A stretch of DNA of 64,000 nt, from contig NZ_JANUXV010000002.1 in NCBI RefSeq assembly GCF_024814355.1, forward strand, positions 62,001 to 126,000, given 5' to 3'. The DNA comes from Gleimia sp. 6138-11-ORH1 (lineage in GTDB: Bacteria; Actinomycetota; Actinomycetes; Actinomycetales; Actinomycetaceae). Positions 1-9,491 of the stretch are shown one piece after another. A program made the position numbers and the translations under genes. The notes beneath the pieces were generated by a model, which was given only the letters and a program-made list of their open reading frames with translations, was not told where the DNA came from and searched no databases. The first letter of the stretch is position 1. Each line of letters begins with the position of its first letter.

Positions 1-1981
1 AGTCGTAGGAGCCTTCATCGGTGGCCACGGTTACCAGGTCAGCTGATACTTCGGTGACAACCCCGCTGTTGCGGGCGATTACCATTTCCCCTGCGTCGGT
101 GGCGGCACGACGTTCAATACCGGTACCTACCAGTGGGGCTTCGGTGCGTAGCAATGGCACTGCCTGACGTTGCATGTTTGCGCCCATGAGTGCACGGTTT
201 GCATCGTCGTGTTCTAGGAATGGAATCATTGCAGTTGCAACGGAAACCATCTGGCGGGCAGAAACGTCCATGAGGGAAATTTCTTCCACAGGTACCAGTG
301 CAGGGTCTTCACCGGAGATACGGCAAAGTACTTGGTCTTCAACGAAGCGTCCGTCAGCAGTTACTTCTGCTGAGGCCTGTGCGATGGCTTGTCCGTCTTC
401 TTCGTCTGCGGTTAGGTACAGCAGTTCGTCGGTGACTCGTCCGTCACGGACTACGCGGAATGGGGTTTCCACGAAGCCGAAGGGGTTGATACGCCCGAAG
501 GTTGCTAGGGAACCGATCAGACCAATGTTTGGACCTTCCGGAGTTTCGATTGGGCACATACGTCCGTAGTGGGATGGGTGCACGTCTCGAACTTCCATGC
601 CGGCACGGTCACGAGATAGACCGCCTGGCCCCAGTGCAGATAGACGACGTTTGTGAGTCAGTCCAGCTAGCGGGTTATTTTGATCCATGAACTGGGATAG
701 CTGAGAGGTTCCGAAGAATTCTTTAATCGCTGCCGTAACTGGACGGATATTGATTAGCGAAGTTGGGGTGATGGCTTCGATGTCCTGGGTGGTCATACGT
801 TCGCGGATTGTGCGTTCCATACGAGCCATACCAGTACGTACCTGTGCCTGGATTAGTTCACCTACTGCGCGGATACGACGGTTACCGAAGTGGTCGATAT
901 CGTCAGTTTCAAGCGGCAGTTCCACTGCTTTTCCGCCGCGTACACCTGGGAATTTCATGCCTTCACGTTCAAATCCGGTGGTTAAACCGCGTTTGTGCAG
1001 GCTGAGGAGGTATTTCACGGTGGTGACGATGTCTTCAATTCGCAGTGCTGATTCGGTAAGTGGTGCTTCTAAACCAAGCTTCTTGTTGAGCTTGTAGCGA
1101 CCTACTTTAGCCAGATCGTAGCGTTTGGAGTTGAAGTAGAAGTTTTCTAGCAGGTTACGGGCTGCTTCAGCAGATACCTGTTCGCCGGGACGAATCTTCC
1201 GGTAGATGTCGGTGAGTGCTTCGTCTTCAGTTTTTGCGGTGTCCTTTTCTAGGGTTTCTAGGAGGACGGGGAAATCTGCGAATTCTTCACGTATAGCTGA
1301 TTCACTCATTCCCAGTGCTTTGAGGAAGTGAGTTACTGGTTGCTTACGTTTACGGTCGATACGTACGCCTACGGAGTCGCGTTTATCGATTTCGAATTCC
1401 AGCCAAGCACCCCGAGATGGGATGATCTTTGCTGAGTAGATGGTACGGTCTGAGGTTTTGTCAGATGTAGCTTCGAAGTATACACCCGGGGAACGTACCA
1501 GTTGTGATACTACGACACGTTCGGTTCCGTTGATGATGAAGGTACCCCGGTCAGTCATCAGAGGGAAGTCGCCTAGGAAGACGGTTTGTCCCTTGATTTC
1601 ACCGGTGGTGTGGTTCATGAAGTCTGCTTGTACGTAGAGCGGAGCTTCGTAGGTCTTGTCTTTTTCACGACATTCTTCTACTGAGAACTTTGGTGGTTCA
1701 AAGTAGAATTCTTTAAATGCGAGGGACATGGTTTGTCCCGCGTCTTCAATTGGGGATATTTCGGCGAAGATATCTTCCAAACCTGAGGTGGTTGGAAGGA
1801 GGTTTTCACCGGATGCATTCGCAGTCTCTACTCGTTTCCGCCACTGTTCAGTGCCGAGGAGCCATTCAAAGCTTTCGACCTGGAGGCTGAGAAGATTAGG
1901 AGCCTGCATTGGTTCGCGGAGTTTCGCGAAGGAAATACGTTGCTTAGTATGCCCTTGGGCATTTTTGCTCACTGCAACCAA
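1..1981 (-). CDS. rpoB: RNA polymerase beta subunit, N-terminal part (cut by window edge)
   Basis: Beta subunit of DNA-dependent RNA polymerase. About 660 N-terminal residues are present and the gene runs off the left edge; the full protein is normally near 1150 residues. The reading frame shows the early [10 protein letters not shown] and FEWLLG segments and the fork region around 560-720. There the rifampicin-pocket residues look wild type: FMDQNNP and [13 protein letters not shown] keep the positions equivalent to E. coli D516, H526 and S531. I chose the TTG at 1981 because it follows AGGGAAGGA by 6 nt. A GTG three codons later is possible but is spaced too far. The gene is separated from rplL by a terminator and about 350 bp, so it probably has its own promoter. 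Confidence 0.96.
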   Translation of the reverse strand, partial: MVAVSKNAQGHTKQRISFAKLREPMQAPNLLSLQVESFEWLLGTEQWRKRVETANASGENLLPTTSGLEDIFAEISPIEDAGQTMSLAFKEFYFEPPKFSVEECREKDKTYEAPLYVQADFMNHTTGEIKGQTVFLGDFPLMTDRGTFIINGTERVVVSQLVRSPGVYFEATSDKTSDRTIYSAKIIPSRGAWLEFEIDKRDSVGVRIDRKRKQPVTHFLKALGMSESAIREEFADFPVLLETLEKDTAKTEDEALTDIYRKIRPGEQVSAEAARNLLENFYFNSKRYDLAKVGRYKLNKKLGLEAPLTESALRIEDIVTTVKYLLSLHKRGLTTGFEREGMKFPGVRGGKAVELPLETDDIDHFGNRRIRAVGELIQAQVRTGMARMERTIRERMTTQDIEAITPTSLINIRPVTAAIKEFFGTSQLSQFMDQNNPLAGLTHKRRLSALGPGGLSRDRAGMEVRDVHPSHYGRMCPIETPEGPNIGLIGSLATFGRINPFGFVETPFRVVRDGRVTDELLYLTADEEDGQAIAQASAEVTADGRFVEDQVLCRISGEDPALVPVEEISLMDVSARQMVSVATAMIPFLEHDDANRALMGANMQRQAVPLLRTEAPLVGTGIERRAATDAGEMVIARNSGVVTEVSADLVTVATDEGSYD

Positions 1982-2330
1982 AGGAAATCCTTCCCTATGT
2001 TTCACGGGTTGGCGCGCCGCACCGGTTGCCCCTCTCTGAATCCATTCCAGGGTACGCATAGCGCTTTATAGCGTGTGGTTATGGGTCACATCGGACAAAC
2101 TGGTGCAACTATTCATATTACGCGGTTTAGGGGGCTTTTTCCAGAGTGTTTTCGCTGGGCGTGCGCGAACTCACGTGATTTCTTTATTTTGCTTTTCAGG
2201 TGCTTCATTTTCCGCTGGTGGCAGGGTGGTTTTTCTTTCCCGAGGGCGGTTTTGTTGCGTTCCGGATTTGTGTGTCGGTTTTGTTAGCTGCGGTAGTGTG
2301 TTTATTTACAGGGTTTTGTGGTTTTGGGTA
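1982..2330. other. rpoB upstream region, no gene
   Basis: Noncoding stretch between rpoB and the rplL terminator. It is strongly T/G-rich on the plus strand and I see no convincing ORF. On the minus strand a TATAAA at about 2063-2068 could be a -10 element for rpoB, but I cannot pair it with a good -35. A CGAGGGCG octamer lies at 2241-2248 (see findings). Confidence 0.6.
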
Positions 2331-2369
2331 AAAGTATTCCCCCGCTCGGTTTGAGCGGGGGAATACTTT
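2331..2369 (-). terminator. Intrinsic terminator after rplL
   Basis: Perfect 17-bp inverted repeat, arms 2331-2347 and 2353-2369, with a 5-nt loop, starting 14 nt after the rplL stop. The stem is GC-rich inside and A/T at the base (AAAGTATT/AATACTTT), so the arm itself supplies a short U run. Confidence 0.85.
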
Positions 2370-2382
2370 AGTAAAAGTGAAA

Positions 2383-2766
2383 TTACTTAACGGTTACGGT
2401 ACCGCCAGCAGCTTCGAGTTCACCCTTTGCCTTTTCAGCGTCTTCCTTGGATACGCCAGCTAGGATTACAGATGGTGCACCTTCAACCTTAGCCTTTGCT
2501 TCGCCCAGGGAGTCACCGGTCAGGCCCTTAACAGCCTTGATTACTGCAACCTTCTTGTCGCCTGCAGCTTCGAGAACTACGTCGAATTCGGTCTGTGCTT
2601 CGCCAGCTTCTTCAGCTGCTGGAGCTGCTGCTGCAGCTGCAACTGCAACTGGTGCTGCAGCTTCTACGTCGAATTCTTCTTCGAACTTCTTGATGAAGTC
2701 GGACAGTTCTACCAGGGTCAGTTCCTTGAACGCGTCGATCAATTCTTCAGCGGTCAGCTTTGCCAT
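2383..2766 (-). CDS. rplL: 50S ribosomal protein L7/L12
   Basis: Forms the mobile stalk dimers of the large ribosomal subunit that recruit translation GTPases. The protein is 127 residues. It has the N-terminal dimerisation helices ([18 protein letters not shown]), an Ala/Pro-rich hinge at about 40-60 and the C-terminal domain with [11 protein letters not shown] and the TVTVK end. The start at 2766 is preferred over an upstream frame-extended ATG at 2784 because GGAAGGAAG sits 7 nt before it and family members begin MAKL. It lies downstream of rplJ, 118 bp away, in the usual rplJL pair. Confidence 0.97.
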   Translation of the reverse strand: MAKLTAEELIDAFKELTLVELSDFIKKFEEEFDVEAAAPVAVAAAAAAPAAEEAGEAQTEFDVVLEAAGDKKVAVIKAVKGLTGDSLGEAKAKVEGAPSVILAGVSKEDAEKAKGELEAAGGTVTVK

Positions 2767-2884
2767 TTTGGCACTTCCTTCCATTAGGTCCTGCTATGAG
2801 CAGATTTTATTTTGTTGGCGGCCAGTGTTTTTTAACCAGCCATTCGATAGATATAACCGTGGGGTTTTATCTGTGGAGGCCGAA

Positions 2885-3406
2885 TCAGGCCGCCTTTTCC
2901 TGCTTTTCGCGCAGGGCGTCGATGGTGCGCACTGCCTTGGTGGCAGGTGCAGCAAAGAGGAATGCTGCCTTGGATAGTCCAGCTTTGAGTACGCCTGCTG
3001 CTTTGGCAAGCAGTACTTCGCGGGATTCCAGATCAGCGAGCTTCTTAACATCTTCAGCGGAGAGTGCAGCACCCTCCATTGCACCGGCTTTGAGAACCAG
3101 TGCAGGATTTTCCTTAGCGAAATCACGCAGTGCCTTTGCCGCTTCAACGACTTCTCCATTTACGAAGGCGATTGCGGTTGGGCCATTCAAGGAATCGGCT
3201 AGGAAGTCTAAACCGGCTTCCTTAGCAGCGATCTTTAAAAGCGTGTTTTTCGCCACGGTGTACTGAGCGTTACCGGCCAGGGAGCGACGCAACTGTGAAG
3301 TTTGCGCTACAGTTAGGCCACGGTATTCGGTCAGCACAACAGCGGAAGAGCTACGGAACAGTTCCACTAGCTCTGCTACTGCAGCTTCTTTGTCAGGCCT
3401 TGCCAT
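2885..3406 (-). CDS. rplJ: 50S ribosomal protein L10
   Basis: Base of the L7/L12 stalk; it binds 23S rRNA and carries the L7/L12 dimers. The protein is 173 residues, normal for the family. It shows [13 protein letters not shown], the [14 protein letters not shown] core and a C-terminal helical tail that binds L7/L12. The ATG at 3406 follows GGAAGGAGG by 4 nt; the in-frame ATG 21 nt upstream has no such site. A structured leader upstream suggests autogenous control by L10 or L10-L12. Confidence 0.97.
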   Translation of the reverse strand: MARPDKEAAVAELVELFRSSSAVVLTEYRGLTVAQTSQLRRSLAGNAQYTVAKNTLLKIAAKEAGLDFLADSLNGPTAIAFVNGEVVEAAKALRDFAKENPALVLKAGAMEGAALSAEDVKKLADLESREVLLAKAAGVLKAGLSKAAFLFAAPATKAVRTIDALREKQEKAA

Positions 3407-3419
3407 GGGCCCTCCTTCC

Positions 3420-3605
3420 GTGATCATCCATCAGTGCCACTTCTTGGCTCCGTCTCTTCTACGATTCCGGGGATAAAAAATCCCCTGCTGCCTTTCGCAT
3501 ACGTAGGCACACAAGGGTCACATAATATGTTTCTCTTAAGTTACACCTACGTTGGTTTCGTTTCCGAGATTACACCTCTAAGAGGTACCGACGGTCTTTG
3601 GCTTC
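3420..3605 (-). promoter_or_regulatory. Putative L10 leader of rplJL
   Basis: Structured 5' region directly before rplJ on the minus strand. Visible hairpins are GGGGA/TCCCC at 3469-3485 with a 7-nt A/T loop, TGCCT/AGGCA at 3489-3509, and a CCTCT/AGAGG palindrome at about 3575-3585. TTACACCT occurs twice on the plus strand (3541-3548 and 3570-3577). An RNA at this position binding L10 for feedback control is known for many bacteria (Rfam L10 leader). I infer membership from position and structure and could not run a covariance model. Confidence 0.6.
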
Positions 3606-3898
3606 TTCTAGATTAACGGGTTGTTTTGGGAATTCCAACTTTTTTTCGCGTGCGACTGCTCACAAGCCCCACCGACCAGCTAAGACGCTGCCCTCCCGAT
3701 CGGCTAAAAAGTAACCTTGTCGGTCGGCTAAACGGTCCCCTACGCAGCAAGTTAGGATCTCATCGCATGAGGGTATTAGTTACCTGAGATGAGCATTGGC
3801 TTTGTGACGAGGCCGTTCGCTTTCTCTGGTGGAGATTAGCTTCCTGAGATAAATATTAGTTTTGCGGCGCGGCAGTTCGCTTTCTCTGGTGGTAATTG
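3606..3898. repeat. Intergenic region with two degenerate tandem-repeat families
   Basis: No gene is seen here. Positions 3674-3745 hold three 24-nt units sharing GRYCRGCTAA at their starts (3674, 3698, 3722). Positions 3771-3890 hold two 60-nt units, about 78% identical by hand count, ending in the shared GTTCGCTTTCTCTGGTGG. A partial third unit runs towards the adhesin terminator. The promoter for rplJL should also lie in this region. Confidence 0.7.
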
Positions 3899-3935
3899 AC
3901 TTTGTGGGGTGAGCCAGAGGCTCACCCCACAAAGT
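3899..3935 (-). terminator. Intrinsic terminator after the LPXTG surface protein
   Basis: Perfect 17-bp stem, arms 3899-3915 and 3919-3935, with a 3-nt AGA loop, 37 nt past the adhesin stop. It isolates the adhesin from the rplJL transcript. Confidence 0.85.
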
Positions 3936-3972
3936 TTGTAGTTTATTTAACTACTACGGTTTGAGAACTAGG

Positions 3973-6903
3973 TTAGTTCTTTGACCGGCGGTTCCAGTAC
4001 ACCAGGCCACCACCTACAGCTGCCAGGAGAAGTGCTCCTAAAGCGTAGTAGATGATTTCCGCACCGGTACGTGGCAATTCTGGCTTAGGAGGTACAACTG
4101 GAGTTACCTTCTTAAAGCCGAAGTCTAGGGTTAGATCTTCTGCTTTATCGACAGTTAGTGCAACTGCAACCTCTTTGCCGGTTGAGGAATCCACTGCCCG
4201 ATCGGTGCCAACATTTGCTTTAGCTGCTACGAAACCCTTTGGTGGGGTAACCGTTACAACGTAGTGCACGTCTGCTGGAAGGATCTCTAGATCTGAGAAG
4301 TAGTACTTACCCTCTGCATTAGTGTGGGTAGTTTTTACTTCCTCACCAGCTACGTTCATAACTGGCTTACCGTCAGTACGGCTGATGGTAAGTTCTACAT
4401 CAGCAATCGGCTTGTCGGTTGGATCTTGGATGCCATTGTCGTTCAGATCTTCGAATACGTAGTCACCAACGCGTACCTTTCCTGGGCGCTTAGCGTGGAA
4501 TGGGTCGGCGTCCTTAACTGGTTCTCCGCCAGCTACTGGGGTGGCTTCTACTTGTGCATTGTTGGAATGTTCAAGTTCTTCGCCTAAAGCTGGAAGAGTT
4601 GCAGTACAGTCGAAGGTTGCTCCTGGTCTCATTTCAAATCCACCGGGAGCAGTAACTACTCCATCTACAGCAGCAATCGGTGTGCCATTGATTACACACT
4701 TGAAGTCGGTCAAAACTGGTCCTGAGAGTGTCTTATCGGTAACTTTCAGGTTAGTTAGGTACGAGGTTCCGGTGTTAGTAATGGTGAATTTAACGGTTGT
4801 CTTTTCGGTGCCCTTCAAGATGAGAGCATCAGCTGGAGTGTCGTGGTCTCCAACCGGTAGCACTGCTGGCTGACCGTTGGTTAGCTTTGGACCGTCAGCG
4901 GTGAATTCAACACCTTTCCAGTCGCCAACATATTTTTCAATGTCGATTGCTGGAACAGTGCGGACGTATCCGAAGTCTAAGGACAAGTCCTTATCGCCAT
5001 CTGCAGTCAATGGTTTAACAGTGGTGGCTTCTCCCGTGGAGGAGTCATTTTCTCCGGCTCCGCCATTAGCACCTTCCACGGTCGGGATATGACCGGCGTA
5101 CGCTGGGGGTAGTTCAGTTACTTGCACAGTGTACTTTTCGCCAGCCTTTAAGACCGGGAGGTTGCAGAACTTGTAGAGACCGTTATTGTCGGTGATTGCC
5201 TGTCCAACTTTGTTACCGTCAATGTCGATAACTGGTTCGTTGGTAGGTCCGAAAATGTCCAATTTAGCACCGGCAATAGGTTTATCTGTTCCGTCTTGTA
5301 AACCATCTTTGTTGATGTCTTCCCAAACGTAGTCGCCAACGCAAACTGAAGGCTTCTTCAAAATAGCTTCGTTGGTTAGTTCGATTGGGGTGACCTGCCC
5401 GGCTCCAATGGTGAAGTTAGCTTTAACATTAGTTACAGTGCTATCTCCTACTTTGAAACGTGGGTTTGACCAGGTGATGGATCCATTCGCTGGGGAATCG
5501 ATTTCGCTAATTTCAATTTCGGTTCCAACTGGGAAAGGACGATCAGTGGGGTTGTAAACCTTTTCCTGACCTACTGGCAATTCCATGATTACTGGATTTT
5601 CAGTAGGGGCTACCCATCCGTTGAATTCGTTTGGTTGTTTACCACCGGGAAGTGTCCACTTAACAGCTACGCGTACTTTCGCATCAGCTGGAACTTGATT
5701 AACAGCTGGGCCGTCTACAAGTTTAGTGATTGAGAATGTGCCGTAACCGGGTAGCATCTGCGCGGTACCACCGGCGGAGGCTACAAAGACAGTGCGGTTA
5801 TTCAACTTAACGTTAGTACCGGTGATAGTAGCGTTGTTACTGTAAATAATGCCGCGATCTACAGTTCCGTCTGCAGTTGTAGGTACGGTGTCATAGTTGA
5901 TGTGGTAGTGGGTGGTTGGCTCCCAGGTTCCACCGTTTAGTGGAGTGATGGTGATAGTCATAGTTTTACCGTTATTGGTAATTACTGGCTTCACATCAAA
6001 GATGGTGTGACCATCAGTGTTTGAGAGCGCTTTACGATTCGGGTTAGAAGTTCCAACGCGAATATTGTGAGGTGGAAGAGGAACCGCTTGTGATTTGACG
6101 ATGCGAATATCAACGGCTTCGGTTTCTGAGAAACGCTGTCCGTCTGAAAGCGTATCGGTAATTACTAAGGGGTTCGGGATCTGGCCACCAGCTTTTGCAG
6201 CCAGTTCTTCGGTGGTGAAACCGATATGCCAGTGAATGTCCTTATGCTTTGAGAATATTGAGTCTGCGTATTTGTAGGGATATGATGGGTTGTATTTTCC
6301 TGGACCAGGAACATATGGATCAATTGGCTTGTCGCCCGGGTTAGGAATTGGGGTGATTTTACCGTTTAGATCGAAATCGTGAGTGGTTTGATCGCCTGCT
6401 CGGAAGGCACTAATTACGATCCAACCAGTTCCGGTTAAATCAACGTTGCCTGCTTCTTTAGCGCGGGTTAGACCATCGTTAAAGGTACAGGTAACTTTAG
6501 AGCCTGCACTATTTGTTCCTGGGGTGAAAGTACAAGAACCGACATTGTATTTTTCGGTTGTATTTGGCACTGTCACCAAAATATCGTAGCCCACTGGGTC
6601 AATCGGGGTGAAGTTTACTGGTAGCTGGAGGTAGAAGCTATCGCCTACCTGTGGGTTTGCAGCAGATGCATCCCACTTCCATTTAACACAGGCACGTGCG
6701 CCAGAATATGCGATTGGTAAACCGTCACATTTTGGCGGAGCGCCCACTCCGGTCCAACGTTCTACAACAACGTCATAAACACGAATGTCGTTGTTTTGTG
6801 CCGCGTATGCTCTCTCCATAAAAGGAGAAATGAAGCCTGCCAAAGCCAAGACAAGCGAGAAGGTTAAAAGCATACTAAGCTTTTGCTTTAATGCGGATTT
6901 CAT
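3973..6903 (-). CDS. LPXTG cell-wall-anchored adhesin with SdrB-like domains
   Basis: Predicted secreted surface protein of 976 residues, covalently anchored to the wall by a sortase. Residues 1-35 are a signal peptide (basic MKSALKQK, hydrophobic core, cleavage near RAYAA). Residues about 40-370 look like an N-terminal adhesive region of the fibrinogen/collagen-binding type. About 390-510 is a Cna-B/DUF5979-like domain. Two SdrB-like domains begin near 517 (VCVGDYVWEDINKDG) and 809 (VRVGDYVFEDLNDNG), with a conserved-repeat domain between them. The C-terminus has LPRTG at about 943, a membrane helix and the basic tail NRRSKN. The ATG at 6903 has GGAG 5 nt upstream; a TTG 15 nt earlier is unlikely. 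Its ligand is unknown. It sits between rplA and rplJ with its own promoter and terminator. Confidence 0.9.
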   Translation of the reverse strand: MKSALKQKLSMLLTFSLVLALAGFISPFMERAYAAQNNDIRVYDVVVERWTGVGAPPKCDGLPIAYSGARACVKWKWDASAANPQVGDSFYLQLPVNFTPIDPVGYDILVTVPNTTEKYNVGSCTFTPGTNSAGSKVTCTFNDGLTRAKEAGNVDLTGTGWIVISAFRAGDQTTHDFDLNGKITPIPNPGDKPIDPYVPGPGKYNPSYPYKYADSIFSKHKDIHWHIGFTTEELAAKAGGQIPNPLVITDTLSDGQRFSETEAVDIRIVKSQAVPLPPHNIRVGTSNPNRKALSNTDGHTIFDVKPVITNNGKTMTITITPLNGGTWEPTTHYHINYDTVPTTADGTVDRGIIYSNNATITGTNVKLNNRTVFVASAGGTAQMLPGYGTFSITKLVDGPAVNQVPADAKVRVAVKWTLPGGKQPNEFNGWVAPTENPVIMELPVGQEKVYNPTDRPFPVGTEIEISEIDSPANGSITWSNPRFKVGDSTVTNVKANFTIGAGQVTPIELTNEAILKKPSVCVGDYVWEDINKDGLQDGTDKPIAGAKLDIFGPTNEPVIDIDGNKVGQAITDNNGLYKFCNLPVLKAGEKYTVQVTELPPAYAGHIPTVEGANGGAGENDSSTGEATTVKPLTADGDKDLSLDFGYVRTVPAIDIEKYVGDWKGVEFTADGPKLTNGQPAVLPVGDHDTPADALILKGTEKTTVKFTITNTGTSYLTNLKVTDKTLSGPVLTDFKCVINGTPIAAVDGVVTAPGGFEMRPGATFDCTATLPALGEELEHSNNAQVEATPVAGGEPVKDADPFHAKRPGKVRVGDYVFEDLNDNGIQDPTDKPIADVELTISRTDGKPVMNVAGEEVKTTHTNAEGKYYFSDLEILPADVHYVVTVTPPKGFVAAKANVGTDRAVDSSTGKEVAVALTVDKAEDLTLDFGFKKVTPVVPPKPELPRTGAEIIYYALGALLLAAVGGGLVYWNRRSKN

Positions 6904-7300
6904 ATACTCTCCATGCAATAACGCTCAAGATACACAGTCTCCGAGCGCATTGCGGGAGAACTATGCGTGAGCTTTTGTTAGTACGTACTTTGTATTATAC
7001 ACCTCTAATCGTCATTTAAGAAAGAAATCACGATAATATAAAGCACACAAGACATTGTATCAAGACCTGATTTTGCTCCCTATGGAAAAACAAGAACTCA
7101 TATTTCCATGGAATTAATATTTAAGCACTGACATACATATTAAATCCAAAATCGTAAAAGTTACTTTCAAAAGCCCCTGCAAAATACTCTTAGAAAACGC
7201 TTCGATTCCAGCGTAAATTAATCTTCCCAAAAGGCTCTCTCTTCACCGACTCCCCAGCATTACAGTAAAGTTCTCAGCTACCTGAAAATCCCTTTGAAAT
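6904..7300. other. AT-rich adhesin promoter region, no gene
   Basis: Noncoding. From about 6970 to 7300 the sequence is clearly more AT-rich than its surroundings. A GAGCG/CGCTC inverted pair occurs in the adhesin 5' untranslated region at about 6922-6946, and the GTACGTAC palindrome at about 6981-6988. I see no ORF with coding character. Confidence 0.6.
6994..7022 (-). promoter_or_regulatory. Candidate promoter for the adhesin gene
   Basis: A perfect TATAAT -10 hexamer on the minus strand at 6999-6994 with a weak TTCTTA at 7022-7017, 17 nt upstream. The predicted 5' untranslated leader is about 85 nt. Confidence 0.45.
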
Positions 7301-7340
7301 ATTTTAAGCCCCAGCTCACAGGTGAGCTGGGGCTTAAAAT
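7301..7340 (-). terminator. Intrinsic terminator after rplA
   Basis: 19-nt arms, 7301-7319 and 7322-7340, fully complementary with an AG turn (in practice a CAGG loop). The stem base is A/T-rich and gives a U run on the minus strand. It ends the rplKA transcript before the adhesin. Confidence 0.85.
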
Positions 7341-7356
7341 CAACTAGATCTGAAGA

Positions 7357-8070
7357 TCAGGATGGAGAGTTGGTATCCAGGTTACGAGTCTTAGTAACAT
7401 CCAAAGGAATGCCAGGACCCATAGTGGTGGAAACGGTTCCCTTCTTCAGGTAGCGTCCCTTAGCACTGGATGGCTTCAAACGTAGCACTTCATCCAACAC
7501 AGTTGCGTAGTTCTGTGCCAGTTGTTCAGCTGAGAAAGAAGTTTTACCAATGATGAATGCCAAGTTCGAGTGCTTATCAACACGGAACTCGATACGTCCA
7601 CCCTTGATTTCTTTAACTGCCTTAGCCACATCCATGGTTACGGTACCGGTCTTTGGGTTTGGCATCAAACCACGTGGACCAAGTACGCGACCAAGACGGC
7701 CAACCTTACCCATTAGATCTGGGGTAGCTACCGCAACGTCGAAATCGGTGTAGCCTGCAGCTACCTTTTCGATCAATTCGTCGCCGCCAACTTCATCCGC
7801 ACCTGCGTCTAAAGCTGCCTGTGCGCGGTCACCCACGGCGAAGACCAGGACCCGAGCGGTCTTACCGGTGCCGTGTGGGAGGTTTACAGTACCGCGAACC
7901 ATCTGATCAGCTTTACGCGGATCGACGGAAAGACGGAAGCAAACTTCAACGGTGGCGTCGAACTTAGTAGTTGACGTTGCCTTTGCCAGTTCCATTGCCT
8001 CAAGAGGCATGTATAGTTCGCCTGCGTGCACCTTTTCGGCCGCAGCGCGGTAATTCTTTGAGCGCTTCAT
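7357..8070 (-). CDS. rplA: 50S ribosomal protein L1
   Basis: Binds the L1 stalk of 23S rRNA and helps release E-site tRNA. 237 residues, standard length. It begins [14 protein letters not shown] and shows the family segments [49 protein letters not shown] and the [14 protein letters not shown] strand. It follows rplK by 73 bp and is probably co-transcribed with it. Confidence 0.97.
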   Translation of the reverse strand: MKRSKNYRAAAEKVHAGELYMPLEAMELAKATSTTKFDATVEVCFRLSVDPRKADQMVRGTVNLPHGTGKTARVLVFAVGDRAQAALDAGADEVGGDELIEKVAAGYTDFDVAVATPDLMGKVGRLGRVLGPRGLMPNPKTGTVTMDVAKAVKEIKGGRIEFRVDKHSNLAFIIGKTSFSAEQLAQNYATVLDEVLRLKPSSAKGRYLKKGTVSTTMGPGIPLDVTKTRNLDTNSPS

Positions 8071-8143
8071 AATCTGCTATCTCCTTGCAGTCGTGGTTGC
8101 TGGGCGAAGCTTGCCCTGCCACTTCATAAATTTTATTTAGAAA

Positions 8144-8575
8144 TCAGGCTTCTACAGTGATACCCATGGAACGAGCGGTACCAGCAATAATCTTCATTGC
8201 TGCTTCCACGTCGTTTGCGTTCAGGTCAACCATCTTTGCTTCTGCGATTTCACGCAGCTGAGCTTCAGATAGAGAACCTACCTTCTGGGTGTGTGGTACG
8301 CCAGATCCCTTTGGAACTCCAGCAGTCTTCTTAATCATCTGGGACGCTGGTGGCGTCTTGGTGATGAAGGTGAAGGTACGGTCTTCATACACGGTGATTT
8401 CAACGGGAACGATGTTTCCACGCTGAGATTCTGTCGCCGCGTTGTAGGCCTTACAGAATTCCATAATGTTTACGCCGTGTTGGCCCAAAGCGGGACCAAC
8501 CGGAGGTGCTGGGTTAGCAGCACCAGCCTGGATCTGAAGTTTGATCAGGCCGACAACCTTTTTCTTGGGTGCCAT
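8144..8575 (-). CDS. rplK: 50S ribosomal protein L11
   Basis: Part of the GTPase-associated centre; binds 23S rRNA and is needed for the stringent response. 143 residues. It starts [15 protein letters not shown] and has the [20 protein letters not shown]-terminal domain and the RNA-binding C-terminal domain ending [10 protein letters not shown]. It precedes rplA. A GTACTG/CAGTAC inverted pair at 8606-8627 lies in its leader and may be regulatory. Confidence 0.97.
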   Translation of the reverse strand: MAPKKKVVGLIKLQIQAGAANPAPPVGPALGQHGVNIMEFCKAYNAATESQRGNIVPVEITVYEDRTFTFITKTPPASQMIKKTAGVPKGSGVPHTQKVGSLSEAQLREIAEAKMVDLNANDVEAAMKIIAGTARSMGITVEA

Positions 8576-8703
8576 AAAATTGGGTCCTTTTACTTATCTA
8601 GTTACGTACTGTGCGTTTGCCCAGTACCTTTTTGTATGCCACCTACTTATAGACAGCACACAGTCTTCTATCATATCTTGCGCGCGGAGCGCAATCAATC
8701 CGA

Positions 8704-9456
8704 TTAAGAAAGTTTCTTAACCTGATCGAAGCTGAGTTCAATTGGGGTTTCGCGTTCGAATACCATGATAGAAACGGTGAGTTTACGGTGTGCCGGGTCA
8801 ATTTCCGTAACCGAGGCTTCCATCGATTCGAAAGGTCCGTCCATAACTGTGACAGATTCGCCAATTTCGAAAGTAATCGCGGGGGAGGTGAGAATTTCTG
8901 CAGAAACAGCCTTCTTCAGTTCCTTAGCTTCCCACATTGGGGCCAGCAGATTAACTACTTCATCAGTAGTCAGAGGTACTGGGTTCTGTGCGTCTCCAAC
9001 GAAACCAAGTACTGCTGGAGTGTCTTTAACTACTCGCCAGGAAGTTTCGTTCATGATTGCACGCACCAGCACGTAGCCAGGAACGCGCGGGCGTTCTACA
9101 GTTTTCTTACCAGCCTTAGTTAGTTCAGTTACCGTTTCCATGGGAACTTCGGCTTCGAAAATATAGTTTTCCATATTCTGCGTTTGGATACGCTGTTCCA
9201 AGTTGGCTTTCACTCGGCGTTCGTGGCCAGAGTAAGTGTGGATAACGTACCAATCCCCCAGCTGTTCTTCCAGTTCAGCGCGTTTTGCAGTTAGGAAATC
9301 AACTTCAGCCGCGTCTACTGCTTCCGTAGCGTCTGCTGCTTCTGCCGCGTCAGCCACTTCTGTTTCCGCTGCTTCTACTTCACGGGTTTCGAGGGCGGTT
9401 TCCACCACTTCCTCCACAGTTTCAGTGGTTTCTTCAGAGTTCACCTGTTCGCTCAC
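8704..9456 (-). CDS. nusG: Transcription elongation and antitermination factor NusG
   Basis: Binds RNA polymerase and couples transcription to translation or Rho. 250 residues. Residues 1-65 form an acidic Glu/Ala-rich extension typical of actinobacteria. The NGN domain begins at about 67 (WYVIHTYSGHERRV) and contains PRVPGYVLVRA. The KOW domain is near 190-225 (IGESVTVMDGPFESM). It lies before rplK; two hairpins separate it from secE, so it may have its own promoter. Confidence 0.96.
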   Translation of the reverse strand: MSEQVNSEETTETVEEVVETALETREVEAAETEVADAAEAADATEAVDAAEVDFLTAKRAELEEQLGDWYVIHTYSGHERRVKANLEQRIQTQNMENYIFEAEVPMETVTELTKAGKKTVERPRVPGYVLVRAIMNETSWRVVKDTPAVLGFVGDAQNPVPLTTDEVVNLLAPMWEAKELKKAVSAEILTSPAITFEIGESVTVMDGPFESMEASVTEIDPAHRKLTVSIMVFERETPIELSFDQVKKLS

Positions 9457-9491
9457 GCTAAAGCCTCCTATTTATAAATGATAAAAAGTAA

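Noticed and set aside
2447-3266. Long plus-strand ORFs over rplL and rplJ
   Set aside because: They are antisense shadows of Ala-rich ribosomal protein genes and have no ribosome site or family features.
3674-3898. CRISPR array
   Set aside because: Units of 24 and 60 nt are contiguous and diverged, with no unique spacers between identical repeats and no cas genes nearby.
8606-8627. Terminator between nusG and rplK from the GTACTG/CAGTAC pair
   Set aside because: The stem is only 6 bp with a long loop and lacks a clear U run, so it is left as a possible leader structure.
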